A stretch of DNA of 6,555 nt from Gammaproteobacteria bacterium (GCA_011052255.1 DRJJ01000021.1:1-6555), one strand, 5' to 3'. Shown: positions 1-6,315, numbered from the stretch's first letter. Notes: generated by a model not told the origin, from the sequence alone. Numbers and translations: made by a program.

Positions 1-126
1 CCGTATTGGTAATATACTGCTCTAGCAAAGTCATTTTTAGCGCTAACTGTCTGATTGGAAAAACAGTTGCGTATACTAACACAGTGTTCGGACAGATTAA
101 GTGGCTCAGTAGGCTAATATCAGTTG

Positions 127-888
127 CTATTGGCGAAATTGCGACGGTATATACCCGCCAACCGCCTGGATTGGAGTAGGGTCGCCCTTTTCACTGATCC
201 ATGCGACTAACGCCTGCTGTGTTGAGCCCGCCGCATCATAGTTGGGCCAGGCCGTGTCCCAGGTCATCGTATCGGCCGTATACTGCTCGTGTGCCAGCAC
301 CACAAAGTCATGCCGGGACTGGCGCCCACTGTTTTCACCGGCTTCTATGCTGGAGGAAATGCCCATACCCAGAATAGCCAGATTTAGCTCCAGCCTGCCA
401 GAGGTTTCCTGTACGGGTTTGAATGTCGATATGATGCGATTTTTTAACAGCTGCAGTTCAAGTGTACCCACCGGGTGGGTGCGCTTGTCCGGGATTCTCC
501 CGGTAAACAGCCCCGGACGCCAGCTCTGGCCATTGACAAAAAAGGCCGGCGTATAAACGCTACTGACCCGATGCATGCGGGCATACTGACGTTGTCGTGT
601 ACCGTACTGCGGTTTGGCAAAACGGTCTTTCCAGCCAATGTAGTCCCAGTAGTCAACATGGAAGGTCAGCGGGATATAAGACTTCCATAAATCAGGATTG
701 TCTGTATAACTGTTAAGGTGTTTTTCAGCGGGTGGGCAGCTGCTGCAGCCCTCAGAGGTATAGAGTTCGATCAGCACAGTCTGATTGACCGGGCTGGTCA
801 ATACCGTGTCATCAGCCAGGACCGTGCCACTGATGGTCAGTGCGAAAGCGAATAAAACAGCCTGTTTGAACGGGTTCAGATAAAACAT
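127..888 (-). CDS. Secreted DUF1223 (thioredoxin-like) protein
   Basis: Exported protein of 253 residues, function unknown. Seen: an N-terminal signal peptide (Lys8, hydrophobic stretch about 10-24, likely cleavage after Val-Leu-Ala25), then a beta strand leading into ELYTSEGCSSCPPAE with a CxxC pair at Cys48/Cys51. This is the hallmark of the DUF1223 family, distant thioredoxin-fold proteins usually near 250 residues, so the protein is full length. A YTPAFFVNG segment further on resembles the cis-proline region of thioredoxin folds. Known: the family's substrate and partners are not established; a periplasmic redox role is inference from the CxxC. Start: an in-frame TTG at 912 would add eight residues, but ATG at 888 has AGGAAG seven bases upstream and places the signal peptide normally. 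It diverges from the lipoprotein gene at 1080, with a palindromic repeat in the spacer. Family assignment is firm, role is not. Confidence 0.9.
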   Translation of the reverse strand: MFYLNPFKQAVLFAFALTISGTVLADDTVLTSPVNQTVLIELYTSEGCSSCPPAEKHLNSYTDNPDLWKSYIPLTFHVDYWDYIGWKDRFAKPQYGTRQRQYARMHRVSSVYTPAFFVNGQSWRPGLFTGRIPDKRTHPVGTLELQLLKNRIISTFKPVQETSGRLELNLAILGMGISSSIEAGENSGRQSRHDFVVLAHEQYTADTMTWDTAWPNYDAAGSTQQALVAWISEKGDPTPIQAVGGYIPSQFRQ

Positions 889-895
889 ATCCAGT

Positions 896-901
896 CTTCC
901 T
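896..901 (-). promoter_or_regulatory. Ribosome binding site deciding the DUF1223 start
   Basis: On the minus strand AGGAAG lies seven bases before ATG 888-886. No comparable site precedes the in-frame TTG at 912, so the shorter protein is preferred. Confidence 0.6.
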
Positions 902-920
902 GAGTGAAGCAATGGTATTA

Positions 921-998
921 AGGAACCTCGTGATTAAATGAAACTTGTCTTGTCATTGCGAGATAAAACCCGCAATGACGGACTAATCAGAGGCTCCT
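921..998. repeat. Nested palindromic (MITE/REP-like) element
   Basis: Two inverted repeats are nested. The outer arms are AGGAACCTCGTGATTA (921-936) and TAATCAGAGGCTCCT (984-998), complementary except for one bulged base and one mismatch. The inner arms GTCATTGCG (952-960) and CGCAATGAC (971-979) are perfectly complementary around a 10-base loop. The element fills the middle of the divergent spacer between the DUF1223 gene and the lipoprotein gene, so either promoter may lie in or beside it. The hairpin is not followed by a T-run on either strand, so it is not a typical intrinsic terminator. The GTCATTGCG motif resembles palindromic repeats dispersed in many proteobacterial genomes; membership in a repeat family is inferred, because only one copy is in this window. 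Confidence 0.6.
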
Positions 999-1079
999 GA
1001 AATATACAGCCGGAGCTGGCTCAAATACTCACAGAACGATAACATTTGTTGAAAGTCCAAAATATCTCACAACAGGATT

Positions 1080-1697
1080 ATGAGTAATTACATAAAAATC
1101 AATATAATAGTTTTTCTGTCGTCTATCCTGCTGGCTGCCTGTTCCAGTAGCCCGCCAAGCAACGTCAATGACAGTTGCGCGATATTCGACGAGAAAGACG
1201 ACTGGTATTCCGCAGCCTACGACAGCTTCAAAAAATGGGGCGTTCCAGTACATGTACAACTGGCTATCATCCACCAGGAATCGCGTTTTGTAGATGATGC
1301 CAAGGCACCACGCGATACCTTGCTGTGGGTTATACCCTGGGGGCGAAAATCATCGGCCTACGGCTTTGGTCAGGTCAAGGACTCCACCTGGGACTGGTAC
1401 CGTAAATCGACCGGCAATACCTGGGCAGACCGCGACGACTTTGAAGACGTAACCGACTTTATCGGCTGGTATGGTGATGTATCGTATCGCAAGCTGGGTA
1501 TCTCGAAATGGGATGCCAGAAAGCAGTATCTGGCCTATCATGAAGGCCACGGTGGCTACCGTAGTGGCAGCTATCGGAAAAAACCATGGCTGGTCAAGGT
1601 AGCAAAAAAGGTAGCCAGGCAGGCCAGTAACTACCGGGCACAGCTCAAAAAATGTGCCCACAAACTCGACAAGGGCTGGTCTATCTGGCCGTTTTAG
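1080..1697 (+). CDS. Transglycosylase-SLT-like (lysozyme-fold) lipoprotein
   Basis: Predicted outer-membrane lipoprotein of 205 residues that probably cuts peptidoglycan. Seen: a lipoprotein signal (Lys6, hydrophobic 7-18, lipobox Leu18-Ala-Ala-Cys21) with Ser22 after the lipidated cysteine, which by the Lol +2 rule suggests outer-membrane sorting. The lysozyme-like domain runs from about 42 to 190: AIIHQESRF places the likely catalytic Glu67, SAYGFGQVKDSTW (about 92-104) is the substrate-groove Gly-Gln motif, and AYHEGHGGY (152-160) is the conserved C-terminal motif. Cys33 and Cys192 could form a disulfide. The segment between Glu67 and the GFGQ motif is about 13 residues longer than in Slt70-type enzymes. 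Start: ATG 1080 gives a normal lipoprotein signal, although the AGGA at 1074-1077 sits unusually close. No LysM or other accessory domain is visible. It converges on rluA. The fold is well supported; cleavage activity is inferred. Confidence 0.87.
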   Translation: MSNYIKINIIVFLSSILLAACSSSPPSNVNDSCAIFDEKDDWYSAAYDSFKKWGVPVHVQLAIIHQESRFVDDAKAPRDTLLWVIPWGRKSSAYGFGQVKDSTWDWYRKSTGNTWADRDDFEDVTDFIGWYGDVSYRKLGISKWDARKQYLAYHEGHGGYRSGSYRKKPWLVKVAKKVARQASNYRAQLKKCAHKLDKGWSIWPF

Positions 1698-1724
1698 CCA
1701 GAAAGTCTCAGCAAGATGGATGCC

Positions 1725-2411
1725 CTAGAAAGGGGTCTCATGTGTAAAATCAAGCGATTCATGCGTAACAGGATGCCGAAAAGCCAGTCTGCAGGCATGT
1801 AACAGCAGGCGTTGTGCCTTCTCCTGAACCCGGTCGCTGCCGTAGAGCCTGTCACCCAGTATTGCATGCCCCAGTGACTGCATATGTACACGTAACTGGT
1901 GGCTGCGCCCGGTTATGGGCCGCAGTTCGACACGGCTGGTTAACAGTTGTGCGTCCTGCGCAATCACTTTGTAATGGGTCACAGAGGCCTTGCCCGCATC
2001 GTGGTCAACCTTCTGCATCGGACGGTTAGGCCAGTCTGTGATCAGCGGCAGGTCTATTTTGCCGTCTGCCTGCTCAATCAGCCCGTCTACCACTGCAATG
2101 TATTGCTTTTGAACATGGCGCTCCTGAAAGAGCAGGCTCATTTGCCGATGGATTTGAGTATTTTTTGCCATCACGACCAGACCGGATGTTTCCATATCAA
2201 GTCGATGTATGGTGAGCGCCTCAGGGTATTCCTGCTGTACTCGCCAGGCCAGGCTGTCCTGCTTGTCCGGACCGCGGCCGGGCACAGAAAGTAACCCGGA
2301 TTGCTTGTTCAGCACCAGCAGCGACTGATCCTGAAACTGGATGTCCAGGCCGGTATGCGGGGGAGGTCGATAGTCAATAGCAGGGAGTCGGTTCGTCATG
2401 CAGTGCATCAT
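1725..2411 (-). CDS. rluA: RluA-type dual-specificity pseudouridine synthase
   Basis: Cytoplasmic enzyme converting uridine to pseudouridine. E. coli RluA acts on U746 of 23S rRNA and U32 of several tRNAs; the same specificity is inferred here. Seen: NKQSGLLSVPGR (35-46), the RluA/RsuA-superfamily HRLDMETSG (69-77) with catalytic Asp72, DWPNRPMQKV in the RluA-specific middle region, and RPITGRSHQLRVHM followed by LGDRLYG. These match RluA itself more closely than RluC or RluD, and there is no S4 domain ahead of the catalytic domain. Length is 228 residues, close to the E. coli protein. Start is uncertain: ATG codons occur at 2411, 2408 and 2399, and none has a clear ribosome binding site; all precede the conserved domain, so function is unaffected. 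It diverges from efpL across 58 bases and ends 27 bases from the lipoprotein gene stop. Confidence 0.93.
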   Translation of the reverse strand: MMHCMTNRLPAIDYRPPPHTGLDIQFQDQSLLVLNKQSGLLSVPGRGPDKQDSLAWRVQQEYPEALTIHRLDMETSGLVVMAKNTQIHRQMSLLFQERHVQKQYIAVVDGLIEQADGKIDLPLITDWPNRPMQKVDHDAGKASVTHYKVIAQDAQLLTSRVELRPITGRSHQLRVHMQSLGHAILGDRLYGSDRVQEKAQRLLLHACRLAFRHPVTHESLDFTHETPF

Positions 2412-2429
2412 ACACTGAAGTCAGGATTA

Positions 2430-2438
2430 TGGGATAAT
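2430..2438 (+). promoter_or_regulatory. Extended -10 promoter for efpL
   Basis: TGGGATAAT fits an extended -10 element: TGN (2430-2432) directly before GATAAT (2433-2438, one change from TATAAT). No good -35 box is seen, which is usual for extended -10 promoters. Transcription would begin near 2445, leaving a leader of about 25 bases before efpL. This is the only convincing promoter ahead of efpL-yheS. Confidence 0.5.
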
Positions 2439-2458
2439 AGGCTGATCAAGATACAAGC

Positions 2459-2463
2459 AGGAG
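2459..2463 (+). promoter_or_regulatory. Ribosome binding site for the GTG start of efpL
   Basis: AGGAG lies six bases before GTG 2470. It supports this non-ATG start, which also gives the MPKASDLKRGM beginning expected for EfpL proteins. Confidence 0.75.
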
Positions 2464-2469
2464 AGTGTT

Positions 2470-3036
2470 GTGCCAAAAGCCAGTGACCTGAAAAGAGGAA
2501 TGATCGTTGAAATAAGGGGTATGCCCCATGTGGTCAAGGTAGTTGATTGCAAAAGCCCCAGCTCACGTGGCGCAGCGACACTCTACAAGATTCGCTACAC
2601 TAATCTGCAAACCGGACAGAAACAGGACGAATCACACAAGGGTGATGACTTTCTGAAAGAGGCCGACTGCATGAAAGTCAAAGTGCAGTATTCCTATCAG
2701 GATGGTGATCAGTACACCTTTATGAATATGGAAGATTTTTCACAATACAGTCTTATCAGTGATGATCTGGAAGGGCAGACCGAATACCTGCTGGAGGGGC
2801 TGGAAGGCATCACCTGCTTACTGTTAGACGGCGTACCGATTGCAATCGAACTCCCCCAGTCTGTCAATATGGAAATTGTCGAAACCGCACCGGGTATCAA
2901 GGGTGCTTCCGCTACCGGGCGTACCAAACCGGCCAGACTCACATCCGGTCTGGAAGTACAGGTTCCTGAATATCTTGCAGAGGGTGAGATCATCAGAATC
3001 AACACGGCCAATGGCAAGTTTATGTCCAGGGCATAA
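2470..3036 (+). CDS. efpL: EfpL (YeiP), elongation factor P-like protein
   Basis: Translation factor of 188 residues (E. coli EfpL has 190), expected to bind between the ribosomal P and E sites and restore peptide-bond formation at stalled proline-containing motifs. Seen: the three-domain EF-P layout, a KOW-like domain I (1 to about 65), OB domain II (about 66-128) and OB domain III (about 129-188) carrying IVETAPGIKGASA and the VQVPEYL segment. The tip of the domain I loop reads SPSSRGAATLYK with Arg33, the arginine that marks EfpL; EF-P itself has a modified lysine or a rhamnosylated arginine in a shorter loop. So this is EfpL rather than EF-P. Translation starts at GTG, supported by AGGAG six bases upstream. 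yheS follows after 40 bases with no terminator visible, suggesting co-transcription. Identification is firm; activity is inferred from the family. Confidence 0.95.
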   Translation: MPKASDLKRGMIVEIRGMPHVVKVVDCKSPSSRGAATLYKIRYTNLQTGQKQDESHKGDDFLKEADCMKVKVQYSYQDGDQYTFMNMEDFSQYSLISDDLEGQTEYLLEGLEGITCLLLDGVPIAIELPQSVNMEIVETAPGIKGASATGRTKPARLTSGLEVQVPEYLAEGEIIRINTANGKFMSRA

Positions 3037-3076
3037 ACTGACCTGTCAGCTATACGAATATCACCAGGCTATAAAT

Positions 3077-4966
3077 ATGTTGAAGTTTGAAAACCTGTCT
3101 ATACGCCGCGGCGTGCGCGAGTTATTCAGGGACGTTACCTTTACCATCCACGAGCGCAACAAAGTCGGCATCACCGGCGCTAATGGTGTGGGTAAATCCA
3201 GTCTGTTTGCATTAATTCGTGGAAAGATGTCTGCGGACCTCGGTAATTTTTCATTGCCTGCCCGTACCGTGATTGCCCATGTCGCCCAGGAAACACCCGC
3301 AGTCGATAAATCGGCGCTGGATTACGTGATTGATGGCGATGAAGAACTACGTGGAATTGAACAAAAGATATCCGTAGCCGAACAAGATAACGATGGCGAG
3401 AAACTGGGACATCTGTATCACGATCTCGAAGTCATTAACGGCTATACCGCAGCCAGTCGTGCCGGGCAGTTGCTGCATGGACTGGGTTTTAGCTCGGCAC
3501 AGGAACAGTTGCCGGTCGCGACATTCTCCGGTGGCTGGCGCATGCGTCTTAATCTTGCCCAGGCTTTAATGTGTCGCTCTGATTTATTACTACTGGATGA
3601 GCCAACCAATCACCTTGATCTGGAGGCCGTGATCTGGCTGGAAGACTGGTTAAAGGCCTACCCGGGCACCCTGTTGCTGATATCACATGACCGGGATTTT
3701 CTCGATCGTGTTACCACCCATATCGCTCATATGGAGCAGGAAGGCATTGTGCTGTACACCGGTAACTACACGGCCTTTGAAAAAATGCGTGCAGAACGAC
3801 TGGCCAACCAGCAAGCGGCCTATGAAAAACAACAACGCGAAGTCAAACACATGCAAAGCTTTGTTGACCGCTTTCGCGCCAAGGCCACCAAGGCCCGTCA
3901 GGCACAAAGCCGCATCAAGGCGCTGGAACGCATGACCATGATCAGCCAGGCACATGTTGATTCGCCGTTTGATTTTCATTTCAGCGAGACGGGTAACATG
4001 CCCAATCCGTTGTTATCGATTGATGAAGTCACCGCCGGCTACGATGACACCATCATCCTGAATAAAGTCAGGATGACCATAGCGGCTGGAGATCGTATCG
4101 GCCTGCTGGGCCATAACGGTGCCGGTAAATCCACCTTGATTAAACTGCTCGCCGGTGAAATAAACCCCATGTCAGGCGGGCGAGTAGAGGCAAAGGCCCT
4201 GAACATCGGTTATTTTGCACAACATCAACTCGAACAGCTCGATCTGGAGGCCAGTGCCTTGCTGCACTTGCAGCGTATCGATAAAAGAGCCAGCGAGGCG
4301 CAGCTCAGAAAATACCTGGGCGGTTTTGCGTTTAGCGGCGACATGGCCACATCACCCGTGGCACCCTTTTCCGGGGGCGAAAAGGCACGCCTGGTACTGG
4401 CCATGATCGTGTACCAAAAGCCCAACCTGCTGTTGCTGGATGAGCCAACCAACCATCTTGATATCGAAATGCGACTGGCGCTTAGTATTGCCCTGCAGGA
4501 ATTTGAAGGTGCAATGATCATCGTATCGCATGACCGTCACATGCTGCGTACCGTAACCGACACCTTGCTGCTGGTACATGATGGTCAGGTCGACGACTTC
4601 ACTGGCGACCTCGATGACTATCAGGCATGGGTCAAGGAAAGTAATAAAGACAAGGCTACACCTAAAAAATCAGACAAAGGCAATACAAAAAAAGTACAAC
4701 GCCAGCAATCCGCAGAGCAACGTAAACAAAAAAAGACCGTCACTGCGCAAATCAGGAACCTGGAAAAAAGTATAGAAAAGCATAATAAAAAACTCGCAAC
4801 CCTGCTCGAAAATCTAGCTGATTCATCAATTTATAATGATGAAAATAAACTGAAATTACAGCAGTTGCAGCTGCAGCAGACCGAAATAAAGGTCAAGCTG
4901 GAAGCTGACGAAGAGCTATGGATGGAAGCAAATAGTGAGCTGGAAACCCTGACAGAGCCTGATTGA
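3077..4966 (+). CDS. yheS: ABC-F ribosome-associated ATPase, YheS type
   Basis: Soluble twin-ATPase of 629 residues (E. coli YheS about 637) that, like other ABC-F proteins, should bind the ribosomal E site and adjust a stalled peptidyl-transferase centre. Seen: first ATPase domain with Walker A GANGVGKS (34-41), signature SGGWR (151-155), Walker B with catalytic Glu175 in DEPTNHLD, and H-loop His204. A charged helical linker (about 235-295), the P-site tRNA-interaction region of ABC-F proteins, follows. The second domain has Walker A GHNGAGKS (345-352), signature SGGEK (432-436), Glu456 and His485. A Lys/Gln-rich coiled-coil tail spans about 535-629. No membrane segment is present, so it is not a transporter. 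Start: ATG 3077 begins MLKFENLSIRRG, the usual ABC-F opening, with AGG eight bases upstream; the frame is open to 2840, but that part overlaps efpL out of frame. Subfamily YheS is favoured over Uup, EttA or YbiT by overall layout and FSGGWRMRL. Confidence 0.93.
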   Translation: MLKFENLSIRRGVRELFRDVTFTIHERNKVGITGANGVGKSSLFALIRGKMSADLGNFSLPARTVIAHVAQETPAVDKSALDYVIDGDEELRGIEQKISVAEQDNDGEKLGHLYHDLEVINGYTAASRAGQLLHGLGFSSAQEQLPVATFSGGWRMRLNLAQALMCRSDLLLLDEPTNHLDLEAVIWLEDWLKAYPGTLLLISHDRDFLDRVTTHIAHMEQEGIVLYTGNYTAFEKMRAERLANQQAAYEKQQREVKHMQSFVDRFRAKATKARQAQSRIKALERMTMISQAHVDSPFDFHFSETGNMPNPLLSIDEVTAGYDDTIILNKVRMTIAAGDRIGLLGHNGAGKSTLIKLLAGEINPMSGGRVEAKALNIGYFAQHQLEQLDLEASALLHLQRIDKRASEAQLRKYLGGFAFSGDMATSPVAPFSGGEKARLVLAMIVYQKPNLLLLDEPTNHLDIEMRLALSIALQEFEGAMIIVSHDRHMLRTVTDTLLLVHDGQVDDFTGDLDDYQAWVKESNKDKATPKKSDKGNTKKVQRQQSAEQRKQKKTVTAQIRNLEKSIEKHNKKLATLLENLADSSIYNDENKLKLQQLQLQQTEIKVKLEADEELWMEANSELETLTEPD

Positions 4967-4981
4967 ACACTGCCCACTATA

Positions 4982-5066
4982 CCCCCTCTCCCCCAGGGAG
5001 ACGGCTACACGGATGTAGCCGGTAGGGTAACGCAGGACGCAGTTACCGAGGGTTGGGGTGAGGGGA
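4982..5066. repeat. REP-like compound palindrome, copy 1
   Basis: The outer arms CCCCTCTCCCC (4983-4993) and GGGGTGAGGGG (5055-5065) pair at ten of eleven positions. Inside lie two perfect hairpins: CGGCTACA/TGTAGCCG (5002-5009 with 5014-5021, four-base loop) and GGTAAC/GTTACC (5026-5031 with 5042-5047). An alternative small stem TCTCCC/GGGAGA forms at the left end. The whole can fold as a branched cruciform. It starts 15 bases after the yheS stop and may affect transcript ends, but there is no T-run. Its 19-base end GAGGGTTGGGGTGAGGGGA (5048-5066) is identical in copy 2 at 6150-6168. Confidence 0.8.
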
Positions 5067-5068
5067 TC

Positions 5069-5074
5069 TATAAT
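5069..5074 (+). promoter_or_regulatory. Possible -10 box for the phosphatase gene
   Basis: A perfect TATAAT begins three bases after repeat copy 1 ends. No recognisable -35 hexamer occurs at 16-18 bases upstream, where the repeat itself lies, so strength is doubtful. Transcription would start near 5081, leaving a leader of about 88 bases before ATG 5169. A weaker TATGAT occurs at 5119-5124, also without a -35 box. Confidence 0.35.
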
Positions 5075-5157
5075 AGCTAAGGCCTATGACTGAAACTATT
5101 TATTTCAATTCGGGTCAATATGATAACGTCTTTTACATCAAGCAGTGCGCAGAACAC

Positions 5158-5163
5158 AAGGAA
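5158..5163 (+). promoter_or_regulatory. Ribosome binding site deciding the phosphatase start
   Basis: AAGGAA lies five bases before ATG 5169. The in-frame GTG at 5145 has no such site, so the shorter, 312-residue product is preferred. Confidence 0.7.
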
Positions 5164-5168
5164 CCACT

Positions 5169-6107
5169 ATGCCCGCACACGAAAACCAGCAACAACTAGC
5201 CTGCATGCAGCTATGGGGCGGTAACCAGCGTTCACGCGAAAGCATCTCACTGGAAGGTATCGACGCCTGGGTCTACTGCAACCCTTATGATGGATCAGAC
5301 CAGGGTGGCGATATCCACTACATGACATCATGCGCAACCGGCCGCATCACCCGTATCGTCATAGCAGATATCAGTGGTCATGGAGAACTGGTCGCAGATT
5401 TCGCAGTAATACTCAAACAGCTCATGCATCGCTATATAAACTATATCAGCCAGGAGAAGTTTGCGCGTGAAATCAACAACCATTTCTGCAAGATCTCTAA
5501 AAAAGGCCAGTTTGCAACAGCCATCATCATGACCCATTTTGCCCCAACCGGCGAACTGACATTCTGCAACGCAGGTCATCCCAGTCCGCTGGTATACAGA
5601 AATAACAGCAAAAGCTGGCACAAGCTGGAACAGGAAATCCTGGATGATCAGGATCATACCAACGTCCCGTTCGGTATTGTAGAAAATACCGAATACAAAC
5701 AAAACAGAGTGGTTCTGGGCGAAGGTGATATCGTCATATTATTTACCGACGCACTAATGGAAGCACTGATGTCATCATCAGAAGACGACGGTCTGGAATT
5801 GCTACAGAAAATGCTGGACAGGATCAGCGTAACCGACCCGAATATCCTGCTCGAATCCATTATCGATTCGCTAAAAAAAGTACTGGATGAAGACAAGTTT
5901 ACAGATGATATGACCATTCTGGTATTGTCGCCGAAGTACTTGTATAAACTGGCGCTTAAAAACAGGTTGAAGGCACCGGTTGTGTTAGCAACCGGAATGT
6001 TCAGGGCGCTGGTTAACAAAGACAGGAAATTGCCGAAGCTGGAGCTTGATCTTCAGAATCTTGGAGGGTTGTTTCTGGACCGTTTTAACCGTAAGAAGAA
6101 ACCTTAA
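5169..6107 (+). CDS. PP2C/SpoIIE-type protein serine phosphatase
   Basis: Predicted metal-dependent serine/threonine phosphatase of 312 residues, cytoplasmic. Seen: the SpoIIE/RsbU catalytic core with all four expected metal-binding aspartates: Asp48 in QGGD (45-48), Asp67 in IADISGHG (65-72), Asp194 in LFTDALMEA (191-199) and Asp247 in FTDDMT (244-249). FATAIIM (115-121) and CNAGHPSPLVY (133-143) are further family motifs. The usual second acidic residue of GGDxYD is replaced (GGDIHYM), as also happens in SpoIIE. No PAS, GAF, HAMP, receiver or membrane domain precedes the core. After the core a tail of about 58 residues (255-312) is rich in Lys/Arg and leucine and ends RKKKP; its role is unknown. 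Known relatives dephosphorylate STAS anti-sigma antagonists, but no such partner, switch kinase or sigma factor is encoded nearby, so the target is open. The gene sits between two REP-like repeats. Confidence 0.88.
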   Translation: MPAHENQQQLACMQLWGGNQRSRESISLEGIDAWVYCNPYDGSDQGGDIHYMTSCATGRITRIVIADISGHGELVADFAVILKQLMHRYINYISQEKFAREINNHFCKISKKGQFATAIIMTHFAPTGELTFCNAGHPSPLVYRNNSKSWHKLEQEILDDQDHTNVPFGIVENTEYKQNRVVLGEGDIVILFTDALMEALMSSSEDDGLELLQKMLDRISVTDPNILLESIIDSLKKVLDEDKFTDDMTILVLSPKYLYKLALKNRLKAPVVLATGMFRALVNKDRKLPKLELDLQNLGGLFLDRFNRKKKP

Positions 6108-6133
6108 TATTTATAGATTCAGTTTAGTAAACA

Positions 6134-6193
6134 CCCTCTCCCTCAGGGAGAGGGTTGGGGTGAGGGGACATTAAGGACGCAGTTGCCGAGGGG
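6134..6193. repeat. REP-like compound palindrome, copy 2
   Basis: CCCTCTCCCT (6134-6143) and AGGGAGAGGG (6145-6154) form a perfect ten-base hairpin with a one-base centre, running into TTGGGGTGAGGGG. The 19 bases at 6150-6168 equal those at 5048-5066 of copy 1. The module AGGACGCAGTT.CCGAGGG, inside copy 1 at 5034-5052, here lies outside the hairpin at 6174-6192 with one change. Orientation is the same as copy 1. The hairpin begins 27 bases after the phosphatase stop and could protect the 3' end of its mRNA; without a T-run it is not a standard intrinsic terminator on the plus strand. Confidence 0.8.
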
Positions 6194-6221
6194 TCAAAAA
6201 CAGGTAACACTTTGTTTTTAC

Positions 6222-6251
6222 ATTATATATCCTCGATTATGTTGTTGTCAT
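6222..6251 (-). promoter_or_regulatory. Near-consensus sigma-70 promoter reading leftwards
   Basis: On the minus strand ATGACA (6251-6246, five of six matches to TTGACA) is followed after 18 bases by a perfect TATAAT (6227-6222). Transcription would begin near 6215 and run through repeat copy 2 towards the 3' end of the phosphatase gene as antisense. No real minus-strand gene lies downstream. In AT-rich DNA such matches can arise by chance. Confidence 0.35.
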
Positions 6252-6272
6252 GTCGTTTAAGGTAAGCATTGG

Positions 6273-6315
6273 AACACAATATAAACACAATATAAACACA
6301 ATATAAACACAATAT
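6273..6315. repeat. Four tandem 11-bp direct repeats
   Basis: The unit AAACACAATAT occurs four times without interruption (6283-6293, 6294-6304, 6305-6315, and a first copy at 6273-6282 lacking one A), all otherwise identical. The 11-base period is close to one DNA turn, so a bound protein would sit on one face of the helix. The array begins about 20 bases upstream of the leftward -35 box at 6246-6251. It could be an operator array or simply a slippage-generated microsatellite. Confidence 0.85.

Noticed and set aside
39..68. TAGCGCTA palindrome and AACTGT/ACAGTT hairpin as terminator of the DUF1223 gene
   Set aside because: Stems are short, about 60 bases past the stop, and lack a T-run in the right direction; nothing else is recognisable in 1-126.
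1684..1702. TCTGGC/GCCAGA hairpin over the lipoprotein gene stop codon as a terminator
   Set aside because: The stem is only six bases, overlaps the coding end and has no following T-run.
1947..2294. Plus-strand open frame inside rluA
   Set aside because: It is a shadow of the rluA coding sequence, has no ribosome binding site and resembles no protein family.
2840..3076. Upstream in-frame extension of yheS giving 79 more residues
   Set aside because: It overlaps efpL in another frame, has no family similarity, and ATG 3077 gives the normal ABC-F N-terminus.
6131..6175. Minus-strand mini-ORF MSPHPNPLPEGEGVY
   Set aside because: It is the translation of the palindromic repeat; such PHPNPLPEGEG strings are a known spurious product of this repeat type.
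6273..6315. Tandem repeats as a CRISPR array or replication iterons
   Set aside because: The units are 11 bases with no spacers, and no cas, rep or DnaA-box context is present.
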